Shown one piece after another: positions 16,831 to 25,505 of a stretch of DNA of 64,000 nt; position 1 is the first letter of the stretch; every line of letters starts with the position of its first letter. The notes beneath the pieces are model-generated. The model was not told the origin of the DNA. It did no database searches and saw nothing but the letters and a program-made list of their open reading frames with translations. This stretch comes from Mycobacterium sp. 3519A (GTDB taxonomy: Bacteria > Actinomycetota > Actinomycetes > Mycobacteriales > Mycobacteriaceae): positions 1,426,001 to 1,490,000 of the forward strand of contig NZ_OESG01000013.1 of assembly GCF_900240945.1 (NCBI RefSeq), written 5' to 3'. Made by a program: the position numbers and the translations under genes.

Positions 16831-18624
16831 GGATTCCATCACGTCGCCGGCTACCGGCCGCGACAACAGGAACCCCTGCGCCCGGTAGCAGCCGTGCCGA
16901 AGCAGCGTGAGGGCGGCCGTCTCGGTCTCCACGCCCTCGGCGACCAGTTGCAGCCCGAACGCTTCCGCCAATGCGATGATGGCGCGCACGATCGCGAGGT
17001 CTCCCGGGTCGGAGCCCAGATCGCGCACGAAACTCCTGTCGATCTTGAGCGTGTCGACCGGAAGTGACTTCAGGTGCGACAGCACGCTGTATCCGGTGCC
17101 GAAGTCGTCGATCGCAACCTGCAGGCCAGCCCGCTTGAGGCCGGCCAAGGTGATGCGGGTGGTCTCGATGTCCTGCACCACAACGCTTTCGGTGATCTCC
17201 AGGCAGACCGAGCCACCGTCGAGCCCGAATTCGGCGATGATGTCCGCGACGGTGTCGACGAAACCGTCGGTGACCAGTTGAACCGGTGACACGTTGATGC
17301 GCAGCACCGCTTCGTGTCCCACTCCGCGCGAGCGCCACTGGGCAAATTCGGCGCACGCTGCGCGCATCACCCAGCGGCCCAATTCGCCTGCGAGATTTAT
17401 CGATTCGGCAACGCCGATGAACGAGTCCGGGGACAGCAGCCCGCGGGTGGGGTGCTCCCACCGCACCAGTGCCTCGGCTGCCAGGATCTCACCGGTGCGC
17501 ATGTCGACCTCGGGCAGGTAGTGCAGCATCAGCAAGCCGTTCTCGATCACACTCTGCAGGTGAAGCTCGATGTCGTTGCGGAACTCGCTGTCCAGCGACA
17601 TCTGGTCGGAGAACACCGCGACTTTGTTGCCGCCGGAGTTCTTGGCCGTCAGCACTGCCTGGTCGGCGCGCCGCAGCAGATCCGAGGTGGTGTCGCGGCC
17701 CGGAACGCCAAGCGCCACACCGATACTGACCGTGCGAGTGAGCATCTCACCATCGATGGCGACCCGTTCGCGCAGCGTCGACTGCAGGCGGTAGGCCAAC
17801 GCCTCCGCCGTCTCGGCGTCCATCGGTGCGGCGGGCACCACGACGAATTCGTCGCCTCCGAGACGGGCGATCAGAGTGGGGCCGTCGACGCCTCCGCGCA
17901 GCCGTTCGGCGAGGACGCGAATGAACCAGTCGCCTGCGGTGTGGCCGAGATAATCGTTGATGGCCTTGAGCCGGTCCAGGTCGAAGAACAACGCTGACAC
18001 CGGCCCTTGCTCTCCCGGGGCGAGCCGGGCGTCGAGATGCGCCAACAAGGCGCGGCGGTTGTGCAGTCCGGTCAGATCGTCGTGCTCGGCGAGGTAGCGG
18101 AGTTGTTCTTCGGCAAGCACCCGGGCCTGCACCTGTGCGAACAACGAGGCGATCGCTTTGAGCGCGTTGAGTTCTTCCGGCGACCAGTCACGGTCGCCGA
18201 ATTTGACGAACCCGAGCACGCCGGTGGTGACGTCACCGGACAGCAGCGGCACACATGCCATCGAGGTGGCCGCGACCTGTCTGCTGTCGTTGATGGTGCG
18301 CTGGTAGTCGTCGGTGGCAGGCTCCGGGCGAAAGACGATCGGTTCCTTTTGATGCTCACAGAGCGCGAAGACCGGGTCGGCGTCGGCGAAGTAGACGACG
18401 GCGAGGGGATCCGGGTCGGGGATACCGGGCCGGACCGGCCACTCGGCGACGAGGATGGACGCGCGGATGCGGTGATCATTGCGGCGCAGGAAGCTGACAT
18501 CGACATCGAAGTACGCGACGAGATCGGCGAGCACCTTCTGGCTCACCTCGACCGACGTGGCGGCGTTGACTCCCATCAATTCGGTGGCCACTGATGTGAC
18601 GACCATGTCCAGGTTGCTCGGCAC
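16777..18624 (-). CDS. dcpA: Bifunctional cyclic-di-GMP synthase/phosphodiesterase (GAF-GGDEF-EAL)
   Basis: A 615-aa cytosolic enzyme that makes and breaks cyclic di-GMP. It has a GAF sensor domain (about residues 15-160), a GGDEF domain with an intact active-site GGDEF at 256-260, and an EAL domain with EALVRWEHP from residue 384 and the DDFGTGYS loop. This is the arrangement of M. smegmatis DcpA/MSDGC-1 and M. tuberculosis Rv1354c. GTG 18624 is chosen over a much longer frame because GGAGGA lies just before it and the extra 104 codons read as shadow. Third gene of an operon with the MoeY homologue, as in M. tuberculosis. Confidence 0.93.
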   Translation of the reverse strand: MPSNLDMVVTSVATELMGVNAATSVEVSQKVLADLVAYFDVDVSFLRRNDHRIRASILVAEWPVRPGIPDPDPLAVVYFADADPVFALCEHQKEPIVFRPEPATDDYQRTINDSRQVAATSMACVPLLSGDVTTGVLGFVKFGDRDWSPEELNALKAIASLFAQVQARVLAEEQLRYLAEHDDLTGLHNRRALLAHLDARLAPGEQGPVSALFFDLDRLKAINDYLGHTAGDWFIRVLAERLRGGVDGPTLIARLGGDEFVVVPAAPMDAETAEALAYRLQSTLRERVAIDGEMLTRTVSIGVALGVPGRDTTSDLLRRADQAVLTAKNSGGNKVAVFSDQMSLDSEFRNDIELHLQSVIENGLLMLHYLPEVDMRTGEILAAEALVRWEHPTRGLLSPDSFIGVAESINLAGELGRWVMRAACAEFAQWRSRGVGHEAVLRINVSPVQLVTDGFVDTVADIIAEFGLDGGSVCLEITESVVVQDIETTRITLAGLKRAGLQVAIDDFGTGYSVLSHLKSLPVDTLKIDRSFVRDLGSDPGDLAIVRAIIALAEAFGLQLVAEGVETETAALTLLRHGCYRAQGFLLSRPVAGDVMESLLARGRIPVDFSAAQRL

Positions 18625-18664
18625 CTGATCCTCCGTATCGGCGTCAGCCCCGCGGCGACGAAAT

Positions 18665-20782
18665 TTAATGCAGCCCGCGTCGCCGGCTTGCCACCGACGG
18701 TCGCGGTGCGCGACTGAACCTGAGTACCAACACCTGTGACTCGCCCGCCGCGGTGTTGGCCAGCTTGCGGAAATTGTATTGCAGATCTTGAAGCTCCCCG
18801 GCGAAAGCGGGGGACAGCACGCGGAGGTCCTCGTCATCGTGCGCATAGAGAAACGGTGGCGAAACCGGTTGAACGGCAAGGTCGTGCTGTTGTGCTGCAA
18901 TCCACACCGATTCGACGGCCGATCCGCCGCGCGCATAATCGGTCAGGCTGTGGCCATCCACGGACACCACGGCGAGCGCGGCGCACTCGCGCACGCGCTG
19001 ACAGGTGTCGTCGCCCAACGCGAATCCGGCGTTCCACGCCGCGAGGTTGGCCATCACCTCCGGCCGCCGCAGGATGTCGAGCATGACCAGATCCGCGGGG
19101 TCCAGTTCGAGGCTGCGGACATCGATACCGGAGTCCGGCGACGGATCACCCGGCATGCGCAGTTCCGCGAACATCTCCGCGTGCAACCGTGGCGTCAGGT
19201 ACCGGATGCGGTCGGCGGCGGCGAGGATGGTCGCGGCTCGTTCGAGGTCTGCTGTCTGGCTGAGGATTTCGAGGCGCGCACCTTCGTTTCGGGCGGCCGT
19301 CCCGAGCGCTTCGACGGTGTGCTCGGCGATGGGCACGCGATCGCCGCGGTGCCGGTTCGTCTCCCTGCTCAACATGGCGTCGTAGAGCGGTGCGAGTTCG
19401 TGGTCGTCACCCGGCGCGAGATGGAGAACCGCGATCAGTGGCGACGCCTCGTCACCGGGTTGAAAGTTCACATCGCCGACCAGACCGTGCGCGGTCGCAG
19501 CCACGCGTGCATTGAAGGTCGCCGCCCCCACCGCGACGGCGCTGGCCCGGTAACGCACGTCCATCGCCGTCGTGTGCTCGGGGGCCAGTTTGATCGTCAG
19601 CGTGTCGGCACCCGCCTGGATGTGCCATGGCTGGGCATTGCCGCCCGAGGGTGCGCGGGCGGCAGCAGCGGTGATGCTCTCGGCGGGTCCTTGCGGTGCA
19701 ACGTCGATGGCAGGCTCGTCGGTTGGCTGCGGTTCAGCAACCACCGGTTCGGTCAGCTTGTCGAGTGCTGCAGCGGTGTCGATGCGCACGCGACCGGAGG
19801 GCAACGGCTGGCGTAGTCCGATCCGTTTGACCGCTTCGGCAACCGCGGCGACATTGAGCGCGACTTCCGATGCGAGTTGCGGCCAGGTCGACAGCGTCTT
19901 ACCGACCTCGACGAGTGAGGCCGCCATCCGCGGGGAGACTCTGGTGGCGTCCGTCATGCGAAGCGCATACGGAAGTTTGTCCTTACTGCTCAGGCCTGCA
20001 AGTCGCGAGGCATCAAGATCACCGACCAGGCCGTGCATGATGGGCCGTGCCGGGTCGAGGTCGAACCGCTCCACGTCCAGCAGGCCCCGGTCGCTGGTGG
20101 CCATCAGCACCGGCAGGCGTCGTGCTCTGGCGGCTTCGCGGACAAGGACTTTCGCGTCGAGCGAATCGCATTCCTCGATGAGGATGTCGATGTCGTCGAG
20201 GAAATCGTCGACCGTCTGCGCGGTGATGCCTGCCGTCATGACCGCGACAGGCAGATACGGGTCGAGTTCGGCGATTCTCCTGGCGCACACGACGGCCTTG
20301 TTCACTCCCAAGTCGAGGAGTGTCGCGGGCACGCGGTTGAGGTTCGACAGTTCGACGTCGTCGAAGTCGGTGAGTCGCAGTTCCCCGCAAAGCCCTTGTA
20401 CGGCAAGGTTATAGGCGATCGCATGCCCGACGCTGAGGCCGACGACGCCGACGCGAAGCCGGCTGAGGCGGTCAAGCTCGTCGGTCGTGATCAGATTCCT
20501 GTTGCGGTCGAGGCGAACCAGCCGGAAGGCCTTGGGCCCGAGCGCGCTGACGACGGTCCTGCGCCACGGATAGTAGACCCACCTCGTGGCCTCCTCGGCC
20601 ACCTCGGGTGACGGTGCCGGCCTGAGCCGGTGCAGCGCGGCCAACTGTAGCGGCGCGGTGTCGAGGAATTCGGTACTGCGGTCGGCTCGAAGTTCGGCCA
20701 GCATCGCATCGGACGCCGGATCCCCGACGCTGAGCACTATTCCGTTGCACTGCTGGCCGTCATCGATGCCAGAGGTCATCAC
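18665..20782 (-). CDS. moeY: E1-like (ThiF/MoeB fold) and nitroreductase fusion, Rv1355c/MoeY homologue
   Basis: A 705-aa two-domain protein. Residues about 95-330 have the E1/ThiF nucleotide-binding fold (RVGVVGLSVGHAIAYNLA, then LTDFDDVELSNLNR), which adenylates carboxyl groups in related enzymes. Residues about 360-690 are a nitroreductase-type flavin domain (ITAAAARAPSGGNAQPW). The CxxC zinc pairs and the catalytic Cys of true MoeB are not evident, so the historical name MoeY need not mean molybdopterin synthesis. E1-like plus flavin oxidase domains also occur in azole-forming peptide pathways, but no YcaO gene is here. Its start overlaps the upstream stop (ATGTGATG). Confidence 0.85.
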   Translation of the reverse strand: MMTSGIDDGQQCNGIVLSVGDPASDAMLAELRADRSTEFLDTAPLQLAALHRLRPAPSPEVAEEATRWVYYPWRRTVVSALGPKAFRLVRLDRNRNLITTDELDRLSRLRVGVVGLSVGHAIAYNLAVQGLCGELRLTDFDDVELSNLNRVPATLLDLGVNKAVVCARRIAELDPYLPVAVMTAGITAQTVDDFLDDIDILIEECDSLDAKVLVREAARARRLPVLMATSDRGLLDVERFDLDPARPIMHGLVGDLDASRLAGLSSKDKLPYALRMTDATRVSPRMAASLVEVGKTLSTWPQLASEVALNVAAVAEAVKRIGLRQPLPSGRVRIDTAAALDKLTEPVVAEPQPTDEPAIDVAPQGPAESITAAAARAPSGGNAQPWHIQAGADTLTIKLAPEHTTAMDVRYRASAVAVGAATFNARVAATAHGLVGDVNFQPGDEASPLIAVLHLAPGDDHELAPLYDAMLSRETNRHRGDRVPIAEHTVEALGTAARNEGARLEILSQTADLERAATILAAADRIRYLTPRLHAEMFAELRMPGDPSPDSGIDVRSLELDPADLVMLDILRRPEVMANLAAWNAGFALGDDTCQRVRECAALAVVSVDGHSLTDYARGGSAVESVWIAAQQHDLAVQPVSPPFLYAHDDEDLRVLSPAFAGELQDLQYNFRKLANTAAGESQVLVLRFSRAPRPSVASRRRGLH

Positions 20783-21516
20783 ATGGTTCCCGCGGTGGCG
20801 ACGTCGGCGACCTGTGTGGCGATCTCCTTCTGCTCGGTGAAGAACATCGAAAGTTGTTTCGGGTCAGCATGGTTGGCGAAGGTCGCCCGGTCCCACCAAG
20901 CCAGCTTGGTTTGGTACCGCTCATCGGGATACGGTGTTGCCGGAATCTTGGTCGCCAACTGTCCGCCGGACGAAAGCCATCGCTTGAGCACATACTCCGC
21001 CGCGGTCGCGACGATGAACTGGATATCGAGAAGGTTCAGCGCATGAAGCGGGGTGCGGGAGATCGCGCTGGTGAGTTGTCTGCCGCGATCGGGATCGTCT
21101 GCCACCCATGCGGTTTTCATCTCGACGACGCCGAACGGCAGTCGGTCGGCCACCATTTTGCGTACCGCGTCCTGACCCGGTTGGCCGTTCCATTCGAGCA
21201 GTGCGTGGCATTCATCGGCGGACCCGTAAGGACCCCGTCCTCTCAGACCGGCGACGACGCGACCGGCGTCGTTGACGCAGGCCGCGAAGATCACCGTATC
21301 CTCGCCGCTTCGCAGCGCTTCCATGTCGAGCGCCCTTTCGACACCGTGTTTGCGGTAGCTCTGGCACGCACCCCGCACATAATCCAGCCAAAGTTCTCGC
21401 TCGACCGAAGGCTGCGCGAATACGATTCTGCACTCACTGGCTGGATCCCAGCAGCTCGGGCTTCGCTCTAGACTGACGAATTTGCGGCAGGTAGACGCGG
21501 ACTGGGGAACGGTCAT
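20779..21516 (-). CDS. Unknown protein, possibly GNAT/autoinducer-synthase-like
   Basis: A 245-aa protein heading the operon with the MoeY homologue and the cyclic-di-GMP enzyme. I cannot name a family with certainty. The stretch from about residue 30 to 120 (YRKHGVERALD, an acidic patch, then VIFAACVNDAGRVVAGLRGRGPY) has the order of elements seen in GNAT N-acyltransferases, including LuxI/FeeM-type synthases: Arg-rich helix, acidic residues, beta strand with Gly-Arg. The ATG follows an AAGGGA ribosome site, and the stop overlaps the next gene. If it transfers acyl groups, its product could feed the E1-like/nitroreductase enzyme; this is a hypothesis. Confidence 0.6.
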   Translation of the reverse strand: MTVPQSASTCRKFVSLERSPSCWDPASECRIVFAQPSVERELWLDYVRGACQSYRKHGVERALDMEALRSGEDTVIFAACVNDAGRVVAGLRGRGPYGSADECHALLEWNGQPGQDAVRKMVADRLPFGVVEMKTAWVADDPDRGRQLTSAISRTPLHALNLLDIQFIVATAAEYVLKRWLSSGGQLATKIPATPYPDERYQTKLAWWDRATFANHADPKQLSMFFTEQKEIATQVADVATAGTM

Positions 21517-21716
21517 TCTTGTCCCTTCCTAGGGAAGCCTGTCAACAAAGGTGTTGTGGCTGGCTGACGCAGATCAGTATCACGCCACGAGTAACTCGGA
21601 TTCCAGCTAGCAATAAAAACTTTTCCTGCGAGTTGATGTGGTGACACCAATTCCTTGCCAGTCTGCACCCGGGTGGTGCTCTGGTGGCAATCACGGATTG
21701 AGGAATTCGTACTGGT

Positions 21717-21739
21717 AATCACCTTATCGTGAGGTGATT
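21717..21739. promoter_or_regulatory. Perfect 8-bp inverted repeat upstream of the dcpA operon
   Basis: AATCACCT (21717-21724) and AGGTGATT (21732-21739) are exact reverse complements with a 7-nt spacer. The element lies about 200 bp before the start of the first gene of the dcpA operon and about 290 bp before purU. It could be an operator for either direction; no regulator is evident. Confidence 0.45.
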
Positions 21740-22008
21740 GGCGAAGTTGGCAGGCAGTGTCATAATTTGGGCCGCCGGGCGGGTAAGACATTCCGAGATT
21801 CTTTCGCTATACGTTCATTGAGCCAGTGAAATAGCCCGACAACAGCTGTGCGCAGCCGGTCAGGCGGCGTGGCGAACTATTCCTTGGACGGGGTACCCGC
21901 ACCCCGCCTCCGGCTCGCCTGCGGACGCTCTTGTTGCCCGGACGGCGGATCCTTGCTGGCGGCTATCGCCGCGATATGTGCTGATTCCGCGTCCGGACCG
22001 GTATTGGG

Positions 22009-22023
22009 GTGACACCCTGTCAC
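22009..22023. promoter_or_regulatory. Inverted repeat GTGACA-CCC-TGTCAC next to the purU start
   Basis: Perfect 6-bp arms with a 3-nt spacer, ending 2 nt before the preferred GTG start of purU at 22026. A related TGGTGACACCA palindrome lies 370 bp upstream. It may be an operator or block the start region as a small hairpin. Confidence 0.4.
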
Positions 22024-22025
22024 AC

Positions 22026-22922
22026 GTGGAGGAGGAGTACCCGACCGCAGGTCCCGGGGGTTTGCCAGTGAAGGATGTGGGCAGGCTTTTACTGCGGTGC
22101 GCCGACCGGCCAGGCCTGGTCGCGGCGGTGAGCGCATTCCTGACGGGCGCAGGCGCCAACATCGTGTCGCTGGATCAGCACTCCACCGAACAGTCCGGCG
22201 GCACGTTCATGCAGCGGACGATATTCCACCTGCCCGGGCTGACGGCAGCACGCGACGGGTTGGAGCGCGATTTTCGCGAACAGGTGGCTGGGCGGTTCGA
22301 TATCGATTTCCGATTGACCGAAGCGGCCAAGCCGAAACGGGTCGCAATCATGGCGTCCAAGGAAGACCACTGCCTGCTCGACCTGTTGTGGCGCAATCGG
22401 CGCGGTGAACTCGACATGTCGGTTGTGATGGTGATTTCCAACCATCCCGATCTCGCCGATCAAGTGCGCCCATTCTCCGTGCCATTTCTGCACGTGCCCG
22501 TCAGCAAGGAAAAACGGGCGGAGGCCGAGCGGCGCCAACTCGACTTGTTGCGCGGAAACGTCGATCTGGTGGTTTTGGCCAGGTACATGCAGATTTTGAG
22601 CCCACAATTCCTCGCCGTAGTCGGGTGCCCGTTGATCAACATTCATCACTCATTTCTGCCTGCTTTCATCGGCGCCGCGCCGTATCGGCGGGCGAAGGAG
22701 CGTGGCGTCAAACTCGTCGGCGCGACAGCGCATTACGTGACCGAGGACCTCGATGAAGGGCCGATCATCGAGCAGGACGTGGTGCGGGTGGACCACCGTC
22801 ACGGCGTCGACGATCTCGCGCGGCTGGGCGCGGATGTCGAACGCCTTGTTCTGTCGCGAGCGGTGCTGTGGCACTGTGAGGATCGCATCATCCGATACGG
22901 CAACCAGACGGTCGTCTTCTAG
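22026..22922 (+). CDS. purU: Formyltetrahydrofolate deformylase
   Basis: A 298-aa enzyme that hydrolyses 10-formyltetrahydrofolate to formate and tetrahydrofolate, balancing one-carbon pools. It has an N-terminal ACT domain (GRLLLRCADRPGLVAAVSAFL) and a C-terminal formyltransferase fold with KPKRVAIMASKEDHCLLDLL, NIHHSFLPAF (catalytic His) and ATAHYVTEDLDEGPIIEQ (catalytic Asp). It matches M. tuberculosis PurU closely. GTG 22026 retains the Pro/Gly-rich N-terminal tail seen in that protein; GTG 22068, just before the ACT domain, is the alternative. The MaoC-type hydratase gene follows within 20 bp. Confidence 0.92.
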   Translation: MEEEYPTAGPGGLPVKDVGRLLLRCADRPGLVAAVSAFLTGAGANIVSLDQHSTEQSGGTFMQRTIFHLPGLTAARDGLERDFREQVAGRFDIDFRLTEAAKPKRVAIMASKEDHCLLDLLWRNRRGELDMSVVMVISNHPDLADQVRPFSVPFLHVPVSKEKRAEAERRQLDLLRGNVDLVVLARYMQILSPQFLAVVGCPLINIHHSFLPAFIGAAPYRRAKERGVKLVGATAHYVTEDLDEGPIIEQDVVRVDHRHGVDDLARLGADVERLVLSRAVLWHCEDRIIRYGNQTVVF

Positions 22923-22941
22923 GCGGTTAAGGAGAGAAGTG

Positions 22942-23394
22942 GTGAAGAAGTTCAGTGGGCTGGAAGAGTTCGCCGCTGCCCAGGGCAGCCAGCTCGGTCC
23001 CACGGATTGGCTGGAGGTGACTCAGGATCGGGTCAATCTGTTCGCCGACGCCACCGACGATCACCAGTGGATCCACGTCGATCCCGAACGCGCGGCCAAC
23101 GGCCCCTTCGGCGGGACGATCGCCCACGGCCTGCTGACGCTGTCGCTGCTACCGCACTTCACCTCGCAGATGTACACCGTCAGCAACATCGCGATGGCGA
23201 TCAACTACGGCTACAACAAGGTGCGCTTCATTACGCCGGTGAAGGTGGGCGCCAAGATCCGGGCCCGCGCTGAGATCACCAACGTCGACCAGCTCCAGGG
23301 GGCGGTGCAGGCGACGCTGACGACGACGGTGGAGATCGAGGGCTCGGACAAGCCTGCGGCCGTCGCCGAGTCGATCGTCCGGTTCATCGGCTGA
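22942..23394 (+). CDS. R-specific enoyl-CoA hydratase, MaoC-like (HtdZ/Rv0130 type)
   Basis: A 150-aa single hot-dog-fold protein hydrating trans-2-enoyl-CoA to R-3-hydroxyacyl-CoA. The catalytic Asp and His lie in FADATDDHQWIHVD (about residues 33-46), followed by GPFGGTIAHGLLTLSLLP, the hydratase-2 signature. Length and sequence match Rv0130 (HtdZ). AAGGAG is 7 nt before the chosen GTG; an in-frame GTG one codon earlier is also possible. Convergent with the mycofactocin-type SDR gene. Confidence 0.9.
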   Translation: MKKFSGLEEFAAAQGSQLGPTDWLEVTQDRVNLFADATDDHQWIHVDPERAANGPFGGTIAHGLLTLSLLPHFTSQMYTVSNIAMAINYGYNKVRFITPVKVGAKIRARAEITNVDQLQGAVQATLTTTVEIEGSDKPAAVAESIVRFIG

Positions 23395-23413
23395 CGCTTC
23401 TTCTGGCGAAGGC

Positions 23414-24235
23414 TCAGTACTGCGTCATACCCTGATCGATCGAGATTGCCGCCGCGGTAACGTTTTTCGACTCGTCGCTGGCCAGCCAGCACACCGCGTC
23501 GGCGATATCCTCCGGCTCTGCGGCCCACGTCGGCAGGAACGGTGTGATCATCTGCGCCAGCTGCGGATAGGTCTCGATGGCGCGGCCGAGCGAGCCGATC
23601 ATGTCGCCGCTGCCCATCAGGGTGTTGACCGCCCCGGGATGCACGCTGTTGACGCGGATGGAGTACCTGCCCAATTCCGCTGCGAACGCGCGCGCCATCC
23701 CGGTGACCGCATGCTTGCTCGCGGTGTAGTGCACCATGAACGGCTGCATCTTGATGCCTGCGGCGGAGCTGATCAAGATGATCGAGCCGCCGCGGCCGCC
23801 GTCGATGATCTTCTGTGCGCCTGCCATCACGGTGTTCCAGGTGCCGGTCACGTTGATGTCCATCACGTCGCGGAAGTCGTCGGCGGTGATCGCATCCCAC
23901 GTCTGCGGCGCCGATACCCCGGCGTTGGCCACGATGATGTCGAGTCGGCCCAACGCGGCGACTCCGTCGTCGACGGCGCTGCGGAGTCCGTCGGTGTCGC
24001 GGACGTCGACCACCGAAGCCAGGATCTTGCGACCGGTGGCCTCGACGAGGCGGACCGTCTCTGCGAGATCGTCCGGCGTGGCGGGATCGTAAGGGACGCA
24101 AGGGGGAAGCTCGCCGGCGATGTCGACGGCGATGATGTCGGCACCCTCGTTTGCCATCCGCACGGCGTGGGCGCGGCCCTGGCCGCGCGCCGCGCCGGTG
24201 ATGAATGCGACCTTGTCCGCAAGCCGCCCGCTCAC
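23414..24235 (-). CDS. Mycofactocin-coupled SDR oxidoreductase
   Basis: A 273-aa short-chain dehydrogenase of the group in which NAD is held tightly and re-oxidised by the peptide cofactor mycofactocin rather than exchanged (carveol-dehydrogenase-like). The markers are TGAARGQGRAHAVRMANEGA at residues 13-32, DI at the end of beta-2, and the insertion after it (PPCVPYDPATPDDLAETV) that covers the cofactor. The active site YTASK and the Ser three strands earlier (ILISSAAG) are intact. Its ATG overlaps the FadE stop by 4 nt (ATGA). The substrate is probably a secondary alcohol or hydroxyacyl-CoA of the same pathway. Confidence 0.88.
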   Translation of the reverse strand: MSGRLADKVAFITGAARGQGRAHAVRMANEGADIIAVDIAGELPPCVPYDPATPDDLAETVRLVEATGRKILASVVDVRDTDGLRSAVDDGVAALGRLDIIVANAGVSAPQTWDAITADDFRDVMDINVTGTWNTVMAGAQKIIDGGRGGSIILISSAAGIKMQPFMVHYTASKHAVTGMARAFAAELGRYSIRVNSVHPGAVNTLMGSGDMIGSLGRAIETYPQLAQMITPFLPTWAAEPEDIADAVCWLASDESKNVTAAAISIDQGMTQY

Positions 24236-25398
24236 CTGGCCTCCTTCTGGGCCGCCTTGACCAGATTCGAGCCGATGATCAGTCGCTGGATCTCGCTGGT
24301 GCCCTCATACAGTCGGAGCAGGCGCACGTCGCGGTAGATCCGCTCGACGGGAACCTCGCGCATGTAGCCGCTGCCGCCGTGCACCTGGACGGCGAGATCG
24401 GCGACCTTGCCTGCCATTTCGGTGCAATACAGCTTGGCCGCCGACGGTGCGATTCTGCGATCCTCGCCGCTGACCCAGAGCCGGGCGGTGTCGCGGACCA
24501 GTGCCCGACCCGCCATCACTCCGGTCTGCATATCGGCGATCATTGCCTGCACCAGTTGGAAGTTCCCGATCGGCGTGCCGCCCTGCGTCGCAGTGGCGGC
24601 GTAGGTGACGGATTCGTCGAGGGCGCGCTGCGCGATGCCGACAGCCAGTGCCGCAATGTGCACCCTGCCGCGCGCCAATGACGTCATCGCGGCCCGGTAG
24701 CCGATGTCTTCGCTGCCGCCGATCAACGCCGCGTCGGGCACGCGGACGTCGTCGAAACTGACGTCGGCGGTCCATGCGCCCTCTTGGCCCATCTTCGCGT
24801 CCTTCGCCCCGACGACGACACCCGTCGCGTCGGCGGGCACCAGGAATACCGCGATGCCGGGGCCGTCGTCGTCGGCGGGCCTGGTGCGGGCGAAGACGAT
24901 GAACAGGTCTGCCATCGGCGCGTTGGTGATGAAGCGCTTCTGCCCGTTGATGATCCAATCACCGTCCTCGCGTACGGCTTTCGTGCGCAGACCGGACGGA
25001 TTCGAGCCGGCTCCCGGTTCGGTCAGTGCAAAGGAGGCGATGAGCCCCGCGGCCATCGGCTCGAGCCAGCGCGCCTTCTGCTCGTCGGTGCCGAAGCCGA
25101 CGAGAACCTGGCCCGCGATGCCGTTGTTGGTGCCGAACATCGACCGCAGCGCCAGCGATGTGTAACCGAGTTCCATCGCCAACTCGACATCCTGGGCGAG
25201 GTTGAGACCGAGGCCGCCCCACTCCTGCGGGATGGCGTATCCGAACAGTCCCATCTTCTTGGCGTGCTCACGCAGGTCGTCGGGAACGCGGTCCTCGGTC
25301 AGGATCTCCTGCTCCCTGGGAACCACTGCGGTGCGGACGAAGTGGCGGGTCTGCGCCAGGATCTCCCGGAAATCGTCGTCGCTGACTTCGGCGGTCAT
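24232..25398 (-). CDS. Acyl-CoA dehydrogenase (FadE) with canonical catalytic Glu
   Basis: A 388-aa flavoenzyme introducing the 2,3-double bond in an acyl-CoA. FALTEPGAGSNPSG and WIINGQKRFITNA mark the flavin site, and RLYEGTSEIQRLI near residue 370 carries the catalytic Glu in the short/medium-chain position. ATG follows AAGAGGAG. It is the first gene of the minus arm of a divergent unit, 178 bp from the SDR-thiolase-FadE-GntR arm, with an AT-rich palindrome between. Confidence 0.92.
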   Translation of the reverse strand: MTAEVSDDDFREILAQTRHFVRTAVVPREQEILTEDRVPDDLREHAKKMGLFGYAIPQEWGGLGLNLAQDVELAMELGYTSLALRSMFGTNNGIAGQVLVGFGTDEQKARWLEPMAAGLIASFALTEPGAGSNPSGLRTKAVREDGDWIINGQKRFITNAPMADLFIVFARTRPADDDGPGIAVFLVPADATGVVVGAKDAKMGQEGAWTADVSFDDVRVPDAALIGGSEDIGYRAAMTSLARGRVHIAALAVGIAQRALDESVTYAATATQGGTPIGNFQLVQAMIADMQTGVMAGRALVRDTARLWVSGEDRRIAPSAAKLYCTEMAGKVADLAVQVHGGSGYMREVPVERIYRDVRLLRLYEGTSEIQRLIIGSNLVKAAQKEAR

Positions 25399-25425
25399 TG
25401 CGCTCCTCTTTCTCGGCTCTTTCGG

Positions 25426-25487
25426 CGCGAGCAGACGTAAAAGGTCCCGACACGCCAGGAAAAGGGAACCTTTTGCGTCTGCTCGCG
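25426..25487. repeat. Intergenic palindrome family A, copy 1
   Basis: Arms CGCGAGCAGACGTAAAAGGT (25426-25445) and its complement (25468-25487), with one mismatch in 20 bp and a 22-nt loop. Unlike the other copies it lies between divergent genes, so it cannot simply be a shared terminator. The core GCGAGCAGACGYAAA recurs at 29397 and 50681. Confidence 0.8.
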
Positions 25488-25505
25488 GGGCCCACGGTTT
25501 CCAGG

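Larger units (their letters stand above)
21517..22025. other. 509-bp divergent intergenic region with two inverted repeats
   Basis: It lies between the GNAT-like/moeY/dcpA operon and purU. The half from about 21560 to 21790 is AT-richer than its surroundings. It carries the inverted repeat at 21717-21739, an 11-bp palindrome TGGTGACACCA at 21639-21649, and a second inverted repeat against the purU start. A 92-codon frame at 21513-21791 on the minus strand has no recognisable features and covers the likely promoter, so I do not call it a gene. Confidence 0.6.

Noticed and set aside
21513..21791. 92-codon minus-strand frame upstream of the GNAT-like gene
   Set aside because: It covers the likely promoter and inverted repeat, overlaps the next start, and shows no domain or compositional support.
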